From Nocardioides alcanivorans (GTDB taxonomy: Bacteria > Actinomycetota > Actinomycetes > Propionibacteriales > Nocardioidaceae), in the NCBI RefSeq assembly GCF_021555175.1, contig NZ_JAKGRW010000016.1, forward strand, positions 1 through 64,000: 64,000 nt of DNA, written 5' to 3'. Every line of letters begins with the position of its first letter. Positions within the stretch are counted from its first letter, which is position 1. Shown here one piece after another: positions 27,318 through 36,383 of the stretch. The position numbers were made by a program, and so were the translations under genes. A model generated the notes under the pieces. It saw only the letters and a program-made list of their open reading frames with translations, was not told where the DNA came from and made no database searches.

Positions 27318-27350
27318 ACGTGCCCCGACCGGATGCCGGTCGGGGCACGT
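27318..27350. terminator. Perfect hairpin after hsaB
   Basis: A 15-base perfect arm (27318-27332) and its complement (27336-27350) flank the loop ATG, 12 bases after the hsaB stop. No T tract follows, as is common for high-GC actinobacterial terminators. It would separate the hsa operon from the crotonase gene. Confidence 0.75.
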
Positions 27351-27381
27351 CGCGGTTCGGGGGATCGATAGAGTCGCGCCC

Positions 27382-28143
27382 GTGAGTGAAGACCTGCTGG
27401 TGCGCCGCGACGGCGCCGTCGTCGAGATCACCTTCAACCGTCCGGAGCGGCACAACGCCTTCACCCGGGAGATGTACGCCGGCATCTGGGACACCTGCAA
27501 GGAGTTGGCCGACGACTCCTCGGCCAAGGTCCTCGTGCTGCGTGGCGCCGGGGGCCGTGCGTTTGCTGCTGGCAACGAGATCTCCGACTTCGTCGAGGCC
27601 GATGCGGTCGCCTACGAGGGGTGGATCGGTGGGATGCTCAACGCCCTGTACGCCGTCCCGCAGGTCACTGTCGCGGCCGTCGACGGTGTCTGCGTCGGAG
27701 GCGGCCTGGCCGTCGCCACCCACTGCGACCTCCGACTGGCCACGCCGCACTCTCGTTTCGGCTACCCGATCGCCAAGACCCTCGGCAACGCGCTTTCGGC
27801 CCCGATCGTCTATCGCTGTCGAGCAGTCTTCGGGGAGTCCATCACCCGGCGGATGCTCTTGAGCGCGGAGCTGGTCGGCGCCGACCAGGCCCAAAGCGTC
27901 GGCGCCCTCGCAGCCGTCACCGAGGACCTCGACGGGGAGCTCAAGATCCTGACCGATCGCGTGGAGCAGCTCTCATCGGTCACGGTGCGGGCGACCAAAC
28001 GTCAGCTCGCGGATCGCTCGGCCCGCATCGACGTCGCGCCCGACTTCGACCCCGCCCTCCTCCACGAGGTCTACACCGGCCCCGACTTCTCAGAAGGGGT
28101 GCGCGCCTTCCTCGCCAAGGAGCGTCCCGCCTTCAAGGGCTGA
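27382..28143 (+). CDS. Crotonase-family protein lacking the usual catalytic glutamates
   Basis: Enoyl-CoA hydratase/isomerase superfamily protein of 253 residues. The oxyanion-hole segments are present (AFAAGNEISDF and CVGGGLAVATHCDLRLAT). The two hydratase glutamates, normally in GGGxELA and FGxPE, are replaced (GGGLAVA and FGYPI). Simple hydratase activity is therefore doubtful; decarboxylase, hydrolase or isomerase chemistry is possible. It lies between the hsa operon and the HIP genes, so a steroid acyl-CoA substrate is plausible. I do not equate it with EchA20. GTG start. Confidence 0.8.
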   Translation: MSEDLLVRRDGAVVEITFNRPERHNAFTREMYAGIWDTCKELADDSSAKVLVLRGAGGRAFAAGNEISDFVEADAVAYEGWIGGMLNALYAVPQVTVAAVDGVCVGGGLAVATHCDLRLATPHSRFGYPIAKTLGNALSAPIVYRCRAVFGESITRRMLLSAELVGADQAQSVGALAAVTEDLDGELKILTDRVEQLSSVTVRATKRQLADRSARIDVAPDFDPALLHEVYTGPDFSEGVRAFLAKERPAFKG

Positions 28144-28149
28144 AATTTC

Positions 28150-28212
28150 CGATCGTCCCCAACAGATTTGTAGATTTCCGGCCGAGAACTACAAATCTGT
28201 TAGGGACGATCG
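28150..28212. repeat. Long hairpin repeat, copy 2
   Basis: Arms of about 24 bases (28150-28173 and 28189-28212) pair with one mismatch around a loop of 15 bases. The core GTCCCTAACAGATTTGTAG appears on the minus strand here, shared with 16469-16529. The element fills the gap between convergent crotonase and CitE-like genes and may act as a two-way terminator. Confidence 0.75.
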
Positions 28213-28228
28213 CAGAAGTGACGCGGGG

Positions 28229-29092
28229 TCAGGTGAGGGCGGAGACGGCCTCGTGGATGGCGAGGGTCCGTTGGGCGGACTCGACATGGAGGTTCTCCAC
28301 CATCTTGCCGTTGTGGGTGACCACGCCGGCGCCCTTGCCGTCCTCCCAGGCCTGGATCAGACCGCGAGCCTCCTCGACGGCGGCCTCGCTGGGGGCGAAG
28401 GCGGTGTTGGCACCCTCGACCTGGCCCGGGTGCACGAGGGTCTTGCCGTCGAAGCCCAGATGACGGCTCTGCTCGCACTCGGCGAGGAAGCCCTCGTTGT
28501 CCTTGACGTTGTTGTAGACGCCGTCGATCACGGCGATGCCCGCTGCCCGGCCGGCGAGCAGCACGGTGTGGAGGCTGGGAAGGACGGGGGCACGGCCGGG
28601 CACGTGCTCGGCGTACAGCTCCTTCACCAGGTCGTTGGTGCCGAGCACGAAGGCGGTGAGGCGATCGGAGGCACGGGCGATCTCCAAGCAGCTGAGGATC
28701 GCGATCGGGGTCTCGATCATGGCCCACAGCTTGGTGTGCTCCGGCGCACCGGCGGCCTCCATGGCCGCGACCAGTTGCCGCACCTCGGCAGCGCTGTTGA
28801 CCTTGGGCACGACAATGGCCGCGGGACCTGCCTTGCTGGCGGCGGCGATGTCGGCGTCGTGCCACTGCGTGCCGATGCCGTTGACGCGGATCGTGACCGT
28901 ACGGCGCCCGTAGTCGCCCGACGCGGCGGCAGCGCACGCGGCATCTCGAGCGGCCGGCTTCGCATCGGGTGCGACCGCGTCCTCGAGGTCGAGGATCAGG
29001 CCGTCGCACGCGATGGTCTTCGCCTTCTCCAGTGCCCGCTCGTTGGAGCTGGGCATGTAGAGGACGGAACGCAGGGGAGTGAACTCGACCAT
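28229..29092 (-). CDS. CitE-like CoA-ester lyase (HpcH/HpaI family)
   Basis: Lyase of 287 residues with a TIM-barrel fold. LYMPSSNERALEKA holds the family Arg, LILDLEDAV and MIETPIAI the metal-binding acids, and LGTNDLVKEL the typical loop. Such enzymes cleave or form malyl-, methylmalyl- or citramalyl-CoA. It follows the larger family member upstream by 1 base, so the two are co-translated. The substrate is unknown; steroid breakdown yields propionyl-CoA, acetyl-CoA and pyruvate, any of which could be relevant. Confidence 0.85.
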   Translation of the reverse strand: MVEFTPLRSVLYMPSSNERALEKAKTIACDGLILDLEDAVAPDAKPAARDAACAAAASGDYGRRTVTIRVNGIGTQWHDADIAAASKAGPAAIVVPKVNSAAEVRQLVAAMEAAGAPEHTKLWAMIETPIAILSCLEIARASDRLTAFVLGTNDLVKELYAEHVPGRAPVLPSLHTVLLAGRAAGIAVIDGVYNNVKDNEGFLAECEQSRHLGFDGKTLVHPGQVEGANTAFAPSEAAVEEARGLIQAWEDGKGAGVVTHNGKMVENLHVESAQRTLAIHEAVSALT

Positions 29093-29093
29093 G

Positions 29094-30173
29094 TCAGTCC
29101 TCCAACTCGATGGTGTCGTAGCGCGCCTTGAGGTCGGGATCGATCGCGGCGAGCTCCTCGGCCAGCTGCACCATCACCTGGCACTGCTTCACCGAGGCGT
29201 CATCCTCCATCTTGCCGTCGAGCATCACCGCACCCGTGCCGTCGCCCATCGCCGCGATGACGCGCCGCGCATGCGCCACGTCCTCGACGCTGGGGGAGAA
29301 GACCTTGTTGGCGATCTTGATCTGCACCGGGTGCAGTGACCAGGCGCCGACGCAGCCAAGCAGGAATGCGTTGCGGAACTGGTCCTCGCAGGCGACCGTG
29401 TCCTTGATGTCGCCGAACGGGCCGTAGTAGGGATAGATGCCGTGCATCGCGCAGGCGTCGACCATCCGGGCGATCGTGTAGTGCCACAGGTCCTGCTGGA
29501 AGATCGTCCGCTCACCGTCGTAGAGCGGCACGCCGTCCGCGCCCCGTTCGGGGTCCTGGCGCACCAGGTAGCCGGGGTGCCCGCCACCGACCCGGGTGGT
29601 CTTCATCCGGCGGTCGGCGGCGAGGTCGGCCGGACCGAGCGAGAGCCCCTGCATCCGCGGGCTGGCGGCGCAGATCTCCTCGATGTTGGCGACGCCGCGT
29701 GCGGTCTCAAGGATCGCGTGGACCTGCAGCGGCTTCGTGATGCCGGCCTTGGCCTCGAGCTGGGCGAGGATCCGGTCGATGTAGTGGATGTCCTCGGCGC
29801 CCTGCACCTTCGGCACCATGATCACGTCGAGCTTGTCACCGATCGCGGGGATCAGCGTGGTCAGGTCGTCGAGCACCCAGGGGGAGTCGAGGGAGTTGAT
29901 GCGGGTCCAGAACTGGGTCGGCCCGAAGTCGACCTCATGCCCGATCCTCACGAGGCCGGCGCGGGCCTGCTCCTTGTTCTCCGCCTTGACGGCGTCCTCG
30001 AGGTTGCCCAGCAGTACGTCGACCGTGCCCACCATCGCGGGGACCTTCGCCGCCATCTTCTCGTTGCCCGGATCGAAGAAGTGGATGGCTCGCGACGGTC
30101 GGGCCGGGATCTCCCGCAGCGGGGCGGGGGCTCCCACCGCGAGCGGTGCGAAGAAGTCCTTGGCGGTGCGCAA
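29094..30173 (-). CDS. HpcH/HpaI-family malyl-CoA lyase-like protein
   Basis: Second CitE/malyl-CoA-lyase family member, 359 residues, longer than its partner. Visible features: NLEDAVKAENKEQAR, VPKVQGAEDI, ILETARGVANIEEI and LSLGPADLAADRR. It resembles the L-malyl-CoA/beta-methylmalyl-CoA lyase group. TTG start at 30173 with GAGGAG upstream. It lies 115 bases after the fadE33 stop on the same strand. Heteromer with the next gene is possible. Confidence 0.82.
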   Translation of the reverse strand: MRTAKDFFAPLAVGAPAPLREIPARPSRAIHFFDPGNEKMAAKVPAMVGTVDVLLGNLEDAVKAENKEQARAGLVRIGHEVDFGPTQFWTRINSLDSPWVLDDLTTLIPAIGDKLDVIMVPKVQGAEDIHYIDRILAQLEAKAGITKPLQVHAILETARGVANIEEICAASPRMQGLSLGPADLAADRRMKTTRVGGGHPGYLVRQDPERGADGVPLYDGERTIFQQDLWHYTIARMVDACAMHGIYPYYGPFGDIKDTVACEDQFRNAFLLGCVGAWSLHPVQIKIANKVFSPSVEDVAHARRVIAAMGDGTGAVMLDGKMEDDASVKQCQVMVQLAEELAAIDPDLKARYDTIELED

Positions 30174-30288
30174 TGTGTTGCTCCTCGAGTCGTCCGGGCA
30201 AGCCGACTCGACCTGCCGCCACGGAACCTAGCAGGACTGATCGGCAACAGGACATGACGGACCCCACAGAAACCGGCCCGAAGGAGGA

Positions 30289-31359
30289 TCAGAGCGGAAG
30301 GAGTGCCCGGTGCTGGTGCGGCAGACCGAAGAGCTGATTGAGTGCCTGCGCCCTCTTGAACGCCCAGGAGATGTCGTGCTCCCACGTGATGCCGATGCCA
30401 CCGTGCAGTTGCACTGCCTCGCCTGCCACGTGCATGAACGCGTCACCGCAGTGCGAAGCTGCGGACGCCACGAGTACGTCGACGTCGTCCGCGCGCGTGG
30501 CCACCGCGTAGGTGGCTGCCCACGCGATCGAGCGTGAGGTCTCGACGTCGACCAGCATGTCGGCCATCCGGTGCTTCAGCGCCTGGAACGACCCGATCAC
30601 GCGACCGAACTGCACGCGCTCCTTGGCGTAGGCCACCGTCATGTCGAGGGCCCGCTGGGCGCCACCCACTTGCAGGCAGGCGACGAGTGCCGCACCGGCC
30701 AGGTGCGCCCGGTGCAGCGCGGCGGCAGCGTCGCCGGAGACCCGGCGTGCCGACGTACCGTCGAAGGTCAGATCGGCGAACCGCAGCGTGGTGTCCATCG
30801 CGGGTGTGCTGGTGACGGCAGCGTCGGCGGGGTCGACCAGGAACAGCCCGGGTCCGTCGACGGTGTTGGCCGCGACGACCAGGACCGCTGCCCGGTCGCC
30901 GTGGAGCACACGTCGTGCGGTGCCGCTGAGGCGGTCGCCGTCCGCGGTCACGGTCAGTGCAGACACCTCCGGGCCGGTCACGCCGGGCCAGGCCAGTGCG
31001 GCGACCTCGCCCATCGCCACCTGCGGGAGCACCTCGCGGCACACGTCGTCGTCGCCGGAGGCAAGCAGGGCCTCCGCGACGACGATGCTGCCGATCAGTG
31101 GCACGGCGGCGAGGGCGTGGCCCAGGCCCTCCGCGACGATGCCGGTCTCGAAGAGGCCGAACCCAGCGCCGTCGTACTCCTCGGGGATGGCGAAGGCCGC
31201 TACCCCGATCTGCTCACACAGCGTTTGCCACAGCTCGGCGTCGAAGCCGGTCTCGCTCTCGGTCGCCGCCCGGGTGCTGGTGCTGTCGGCGCGACGTTCG
31301 AGCAGCTTGCGGACGGTGGAGGAGAGCTCTTCCTGCTCCTCGGTCAGCCCGAAATGCAT
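30289..31359 (-). CDS. fadE33: Acyl-CoA dehydrogenase subunit FadE33-like
   Basis: Acyl-CoA dehydrogenase-fold protein of 356 residues (MHFGLTEEQEELSSTVRKLL at the start, VQLHGGIGITWEHDISW near the end). In mycobacteria FadE31, FadE32 and FadE33 make mixed heterotetramers in the KstR2 regulon for HIP-derived acyl-CoAs. Here the three genes have the same order behind fadD3. The ATG at 31359 overlaps the previous stop (ATGA). Assignment as FadE33 rests on order and size. Confidence 0.8.
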   Translation of the reverse strand: MHFGLTEEQEELSSTVRKLLERRADSTSTRAATESETGFDAELWQTLCEQIGVAAFAIPEEYDGAGFGLFETGIVAEGLGHALAAVPLIGSIVVAEALLASGDDDVCREVLPQVAMGEVAALAWPGVTGPEVSALTVTADGDRLSGTARRVLHGDRAAVLVVAANTVDGPGLFLVDPADAAVTSTPAMDTTLRFADLTFDGTSARRVSGDAAAALHRAHLAGAALVACLQVGGAQRALDMTVAYAKERVQFGRVIGSFQALKHRMADMLVDVETSRSIAWAATYAVATRADDVDVLVASAASHCGDAFMHVAGEAVQLHGGIGITWEHDISWAFKRAQALNQLFGLPHQHRALLPL

Positions 31360-32321
31360 CAGGCACCCGCCTCGACGAGCGCGTCGAGCACCTGGCCGCG
31401 GTGGTGGGCCGGTGTGCCCCACGCGGTGAGCAACGCGCGCACCTTGATGAGCCACAGGCTCAGGTCGAGCTCACGGGTGTAGCCGATCGCACCGTGCACC
31501 TGGAGCGCCACCCGCGAGGAGAGGTACGCCGCTTCCGCGGTGTAGACCTTGGCCGCGGCCACGTCGCGGGTCGCCTCGGGCGTGCCGAGGCCCAGCGCGG
31601 CCCCGTTGACCAGGGGACGGGCGAAGTCGAGGGCGATCCGCACGTCGGCGAGCATGTGCTTGATGGCCTGGTAGGAGCCGATCTCGCGCCCGAACTGGCG
31701 ACGCTGCTTCACATAGGCGACCGACTCGTCGAGGAGTCGCTCGCCGGCGCCCAGCAGTTGGGCAGCCGTGGCGAGGGCGGCAGTGTCGAAGGCGGCCTGC
31801 AGGTCGCCACCGAGCGTGGCCGGAGCCTCGCCGCTGACGCGGAAGAGTCGACGGGTGTTGTCGACCGAGTGCAGGCGCTCACCGATGGCGGCGCGCTGCG
31901 CACGGTCTCCGTCGACCACGAAGGCGTGGGTGGCGACGTCGGCATCGAGGGCGTGGGGCACGTGCGGAGCGACCGCGACCGTGCCGATGGCGCCTTCAGC
32001 GAGCTCAGCGGCCAACGCGTCGTCGCCGAGGGCGACGGGGAGGTAGGCAGCCGACTCGACCCACGGGCCAGGAACTGCGTGGCGACCCAACGCCTCGAAG
32101 GCGATGGCGAGTTCCACACCGGTGGCGCCCATGCCGCCGGCCTCCTCCGAGACCATCAGGGCGTTGATGCCCTGCTCGGCGAGACGTCCCCAGAGTTTGA
32201 GGCCCGACTCGGTGTCGTCCTCGGCCCAGGCGCGGGCCACGGAGACGGTGTCGGCGGCGGACAGCAGCGACTCGAGCGAGCTGGCGAACGCCTGCTGCTC
32301 ATCGGTCCAGGTGAACTTCAC
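31359..32321 (-). CDS. fadE32: Acyl-CoA dehydrogenase subunit FadE32-like
   Basis: Acyl-CoA dehydrogenase-fold protein of 320 residues, close to the short length of mycobacterial FadE32. It has FTWTDEQQAFASSLESLL at the start, QRRQFGREIGSYQAIKHMLAD and VALQVHGAIGYTRELDLS. The middle domain is short, typical of subunits of alpha-beta heterotetramers. The GTG start overlaps the fadE31 stop (GTGA) and its stop overlaps the fadE33 start, so the subunits are co-translated. Confidence 0.8.
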   Translation of the reverse strand: MKFTWTDEQQAFASSLESLLSAADTVSVARAWAEDDTESGLKLWGRLAEQGINALMVSEEAGGMGATGVELAIAFEALGRHAVPGPWVESAAYLPVALGDDALAAELAEGAIGTVAVAPHVPHALDADVATHAFVVDGDRAQRAAIGERLHSVDNTRRLFRVSGEAPATLGGDLQAAFDTAALATAAQLLGAGERLLDESVAYVKQRRQFGREIGSYQAIKHMLADVRIALDFARPLVNGAALGLGTPEATRDVAAAKVYTAEAAYLSSRVALQVHGAIGYTRELDLSLWLIKVRALLTAWGTPAHHRGQVLDALVEAGA

Positions 32322-33483
32322 TTGCCGGCTCCCTTCTGCTGGCCCTTGGGCTCCCGGGGCAGGCCCAGGATCCGCTCGGCCACGATGTTGCGCTGGATCT
32401 CGTTGGTGCCCGCATAGATCGGGCCGGAGAGACTGAAGATGTAGCCGTCGGTCCAGCTGCTCTCGAGCTCGGCCTCGGCGCCGAGCAGGTCGAGGCCGGT
32501 CTCGTGGAGGGCAACGTCGAGCTCGGACCAGAAGACCTTGTTGATCGACCCGGCGGCACCCATGTCGCCGCCACCGGCGAGCCGGGTGACGGTGCCCCAG
32601 GTGTAGAGCCGGTAGGCCTGCGCGCGGATCCACGCGTCGACGACCGCGTCGCGACGCTCGGGGTGGGCCGTGCCGTTGGTCCTCCAGAGGTCGACGAGAC
32701 GGTCCGCCGCGGCGCAGAAGCGTCCGGGGAGCGCAGCGACAGGCCGCGTTCGTTGCCCGCGGTGCTCATGGCGACGTTCCAGCCGTCGCCGACGCCGCCG
32801 AGCACGTCGGCATCCGGCACGAAGACGTCCTCGAAGAAGACCTCGGCGAATCCGGCCTCGCCGTCGAGCTGGGCGATCGGGCGGACCGTGATGCCGTCGG
32901 CGTCCAGCGGGAAGAGGAAGTAGGTCAGGCCCGCGTGTCGTGCTGCTTCCGGGTCGGAGCGGAAGAGGCCGAAGCCCCAATGGGCGAAGGAGGCCCGGGA
33001 CGACCAGGTCTTCTGGCCGTTGAGCACCCACCCGCCGCGCTCGTCGTCGCGGGTCGCGGTGGAGCGGAGGCTGGCCAGGTCGGAGCCCGATTCGGGCTCG
33101 GACCAGCACTGTGCCCAGACCTTCTCGCCCGACGCCATGGTGGGCAGGAAGCGGTCCTGCTGCTCCGGCGTACCGTGGTCGAAGATGATCGGCGCGAGCA
33201 GGAAGATGCCGTTCTGGGAGACCCGGCCGGGGGCGCCGGCGCGGTAGTACTCCTCCTCGAAGATGACCCACTCGATCAGCGATGCCTCACGACCGTGGTA
33301 CTGCTTCGGCCAGGAGACGACCGAGTAGCGCGCCTCGGTGAGCTTCTTCTCCCACTCCTGGTGGAGCACCCACCCTTCGGCGGTGTCCATGGAGGGAAGG
33401 GGCTCGGCCGGCACGTTGGCGGCCAGCCAGGCGCGTGCCTCGGCCTGGAACTCCAGTTCCGACGGTGACAGTTCCAGATCCAC
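32318..33483 (-). CDS. fadE31: Acyl-CoA dehydrogenase subunit FadE31-like (frameshifted)
   Basis: Acyl-CoA dehydrogenase of about 388 residues when restored. It has CWSEPESGSDLASLRS, LNGQKTWSS, and the C-terminal IYAGTNEIQRNIVAERILGL. It follows fadD3 with a TAGTG stop/start overlap, as in the mycobacterial KstR2 cluster. The frame breaks at the GGGG run 32726-32729 (one base missing), after which the reading continues into RLVDLWRTNG. Confidence 0.82.
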
Positions 33484-35081
33484 TACGCGTGGTCCTCTCT
33501 CAGCTCGTTCTTCAAGACCTTGCCCGACAGGTTGCGCGGGAGGACGTCGACGAAGGCGACGGAACGCGGCGCCTTGAAGTTGGCGAGGCGCTCCTTGGCG
33601 AAGGCAAGGATCTCGGTCTCGGTGAGGCTGGCGCCCTCGGCGAGCACGACGTAGGCCTTGCCCACCTCGCCCATGCGCTCATCGGGTACGCCGACGACTG
33701 CAGCCTCGGTGATCTCGTCGAGGCCCTGCAGCAGGTGCTCGATCTCTGCGGGATAGACGTTGAACCCGCCCGAGATGTACATGTCCTTCAGACGATCGGT
33801 GATCTTCATGTTGCCGGCGGCGTCGACCGACCCGACGTCGCCGGTGCGCAGCCACCCGTCCGCGTCGATGGCGGCCGCGGTGGCCTCCTCGTCGTCGAGG
33901 TAGCCGAGCATCACCATGTCGCCGCGGAACTGGATCTCGCCCTGCTCGTCGGGACCGAGCACGGCGCCGGTGTCGAGGTCGACGACGCGCATCTCGATGC
34001 CGTCGAGCGCGCGGCCGTTGGTGGTTGCCACGACGTCCTCGGAGTCACCAGGACGGCACATGGTGGCCATCACGCACTCGGTCATGCCGAAGGCGGGCAG
34101 CACCAGGCCGAAGCCCATCTCGTGATACATCGACCGGATCAGCTGGACCGGAATGGTGGCAGCGCCGATGTTGGCCAGGCGCAGCGACGACGTGTCGGCG
34201 TCGGCGAACTCGGGAAGCTGCAGCATCGAGTAGAAGACCGTCGGCGCACCGGGGAAGATGCTGATCCTCTCGTCGGTGATCAGGCGCAGTGCTTCCTTCG
34301 GGTCGAACGCCGCGACCGGGAACAGCGTGCAGCCGAAGAGGATGCTGGTGACGATCCCGACCTTGTAGCCGTAGGAGTGGAAGAACGGGCTGATCACCAG
34401 GTAGTTGTCGTCGGAGGAGACCTGGCCGGTCGTTCCCCACGCGCGGGCCGCGGCCACGGTCTGGCTGTGGGCCGAGAGCACACCCTTGCTGCGGCCGGTG
34501 GTGCCGGACGTGAAGAGGATGTCGGCCACGTCGTTGGGAGTGACCGCGTCGGCGACGGCGTCGAGCTCGGCCTCGGAGACGGCCGTGGCCACCTCGCCCA
34601 GGTCGGCGAACGCGACGGTGTCCTCCGTGCGGCCCTCGCCGATACGAACGATTGCGCGGAGGGCGGGCAGGCCCGGTACGACGTCACCTTCGCCACCGAG
34701 CTCAGCGGCGGCGGCGCGCACTTCGGCGACCTGGTCGCGGCCGAGGAAGCCGTCTGCCATCACCAGGAGGGTCGCGCCGGTGCGCTGGACCACGTCGGAG
34801 ACTTCGTGACCCTTGTAACGGGTGTTGAGGGGCACGAGGGCAGCGCCGGCGTAGGTGATGGCCAGGCCGGCCACCTCCCACTCCCACGTGTTGGGTGCCC
34901 AGATCGCGACCCGGTCACCGGGGCGGACGCCGAGGGCGAGGTAGGCGCGGGCGACTTCACGTACCTTCTCGTGGACCTCGGTGAAGGTCAGGCGGTGGGA
35001 GCCGTCGACGACGGCCAGGCGGTCACCGAATTCTTCGGCGGCAGCCCGGACCGCCTGCGGCAGCGTGTCGGGGAACGGCAT
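33483..35081 (-). CDS. fadD3: HIP-CoA synthetase FadD3
   Basis: ANL-family acyl-CoA ligase of 532 residues. Motifs: FTSGTTGRSKGVLSAHSQTV, GDVGSVDAAGNMKITDRLKD, FNVYPAEIEHLL, and LPRNLSGKVLKNEL with the catalytic lysine. In mycobacteria and rhodococci FadD3 activates HIP, the C/D-ring propanoate left after HsaD cleavage. Identification rests on family plus exact synteny (fadE30 divergent, fadE31-33 downstream). A KstR2 box lies in its promoter. Confidence 0.86.
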   Translation of the reverse strand: MPFPDTLPQAVRAAAEEFGDRLAVVDGSHRLTFTEVHEKVREVARAYLALGVRPGDRVAIWAPNTWEWEVAGLAITYAGAALVPLNTRYKGHEVSDVVQRTGATLLVMADGFLGRDQVAEVRAAAAELGGEGDVVPGLPALRAIVRIGEGRTEDTVAFADLGEVATAVSEAELDAVADAVTPNDVADILFTSGTTGRSKGVLSAHSQTVAAARAWGTTGQVSSDDNYLVISPFFHSYGYKVGIVTSILFGCTLFPVAAFDPKEALRLITDERISIFPGAPTVFYSMLQLPEFADADTSSLRLANIGAATIPVQLIRSMYHEMGFGLVLPAFGMTECVMATMCRPGDSEDVVATTNGRALDGIEMRVVDLDTGAVLGPDEQGEIQFRGDMVMLGYLDDEEATAAAIDADGWLRTGDVGSVDAAGNMKITDRLKDMYISGGFNVYPAEIEHLLQGLDEITEAAVVGVPDERMGEVGKAYVVLAEGASLTETEILAFAKERLANFKAPRSVAFVDVLPRNLSGKVLKNELREDHA

Positions 35082-35097
35082 CGATCACTCCTAACCA

Positions 35098-35111
35098 AAC
35101 AAGTGCTTGGT
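35098..35111. promoter_or_regulatory. KstR2 operator between fadD3 and fadE30
   Basis: AACAAGTGCTTGGT fits the KstR2 consensus AnCAAGnnCTTGnT at every fixed base. It lies in the 104-base gap between divergent fadD3 and fadE30, as in mycobacteria. KstR2 itself is encoded 2 kb downstream; HIP-CoA is its known inducer. Confidence 0.88.
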
Positions 35112-35185
35112 AGGCTAGCGTAGCGGGTGGTTCCGTCGCCCGGAACCGACATCCCGTTAGTTTGAGAGATGCGAGAGGAAACGGC

Positions 35186-36383
35186 GTGGACCTGACCCAG
35201 TCAGCGGCAGACCTGGCGTTCCGCGAGGAGGTGCGGACCTGGCTCGAGGAGCACCTCAGCGGCGATTTCGCCGACCTCAAGGGCTTGGGTGGCTCCGGCC
35301 GCGACGACGAGTTCCACGAGGAGCGCCTGGCCTGGAACCGGCACCTCGCCGAGCACGGTTGGACCTGTCTCGGATGGCCGGAGGAGCACGGTGGCCGCGG
35401 CCTGAGCCTGCACCAGCAGGTCATCTTCCACGAGGAGTACGCCCGCGCCAACGCGCCGACCCGGGTCAACCACTTGGGGAGGAGCTCCTGGGACCCACCC
35501 TGATCGCCTTCGGCACCGAGGAGCAGAAGCAACGCTTCCTGCCCAAGATCGCTGCGGTCGAGGAGCTGTGGTGCCAGGGCTACTCGGAACCGGGGGCCGG
35601 ATCCGACCTTGCAAACGTCGCCACCCGCGCCCGCCTCGAGGGTGACGAGTGGGTGATCGACGGACAGAAGGTGTGGACGTCGCTGGCCCAGTTCGCCCAG
35701 TGGATCTTCGTGGTCGCCCGCACCGAGCAGGGCTCGACCCGTCACCACGGCCTCTCCTTCCTGCTCGTCCCGGTCGACCAGCCGGGTGTCGAGATCCGAC
35801 CGATCGTGCAGAACACGGGCGGCGCCGAGTTCAACGAGGTCTTCTTCACCGGGGCGCGCACCAAGGCCGACATGGTCGTGGGGGAGCCGGGCAAGGGCTG
35901 GGGCGTGGCCATGGGGCTGCTCGGCTTCGAGCGCGGTGTCTCGACGATCGGCCAGCAGGTCGGTTTCGCCCGTGAGCTCGAGGGGGTCGTCGCCCTCGCC
36001 AAGGAGACGGGCGCGATCGATGACCCGATCCTGCGCGACCGCCTGGCCACGGCCCGCGCCGAGCTCGAGGTGATGAGCTGGAACGCCCTGCGCGGACTGG
36101 CGGGCCTCGAAGGAGGCTCCGACTCGTCCGCTGGTGGCGGTGCCGGCTCGATCGCCAAGCTCGTCTGGTCCAACTGGCATCGTCGCTTGGGCGAGATCGC
36201 CATGGAGATCGCGGGTGCGGGTTCCCTCGCCACCGCAGCGGCGCCGTACGAACTCGATGAATGGCAGTCGCTCTTCCTCTTCACCCGCGCCGACACGATC
36301 TACGGCGGGTCCGACGAGGTGCAACGCAATATCCTGGCCGAGCGCGTGCTCGGTCTTCCGAAAGAGCCGAGGGAGACCTCTGA
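35186..36383 (+). CDS. fadE30: Acyl-CoA dehydrogenase FadE30 (frameshifted)
   Basis: Acyl-CoA dehydrogenase of about 399 residues acting on the HIP-CoA propanoyl chain in mycobacteria. It has GYSEPGAGSDLANVATRA, DGQKVWTSLAQ and IYGGSDEVQRNILAERVLGLPKEP. The frame breaks at GGGG 35476-35479, and again near 36365-36374: without a second repair the reading would run 160 bases into the SDR gene, while one added base gives a TGA sharing its A with the SDR ATG. GTG start at 35186 after GAGAGGA. Confidence 0.87.

Noticed and set aside
33435-35123. Plus-strand frame of 562 codons opposite fadD3
   Set aside because: Shadow of the ligase gene; no motif and no ribosome site.
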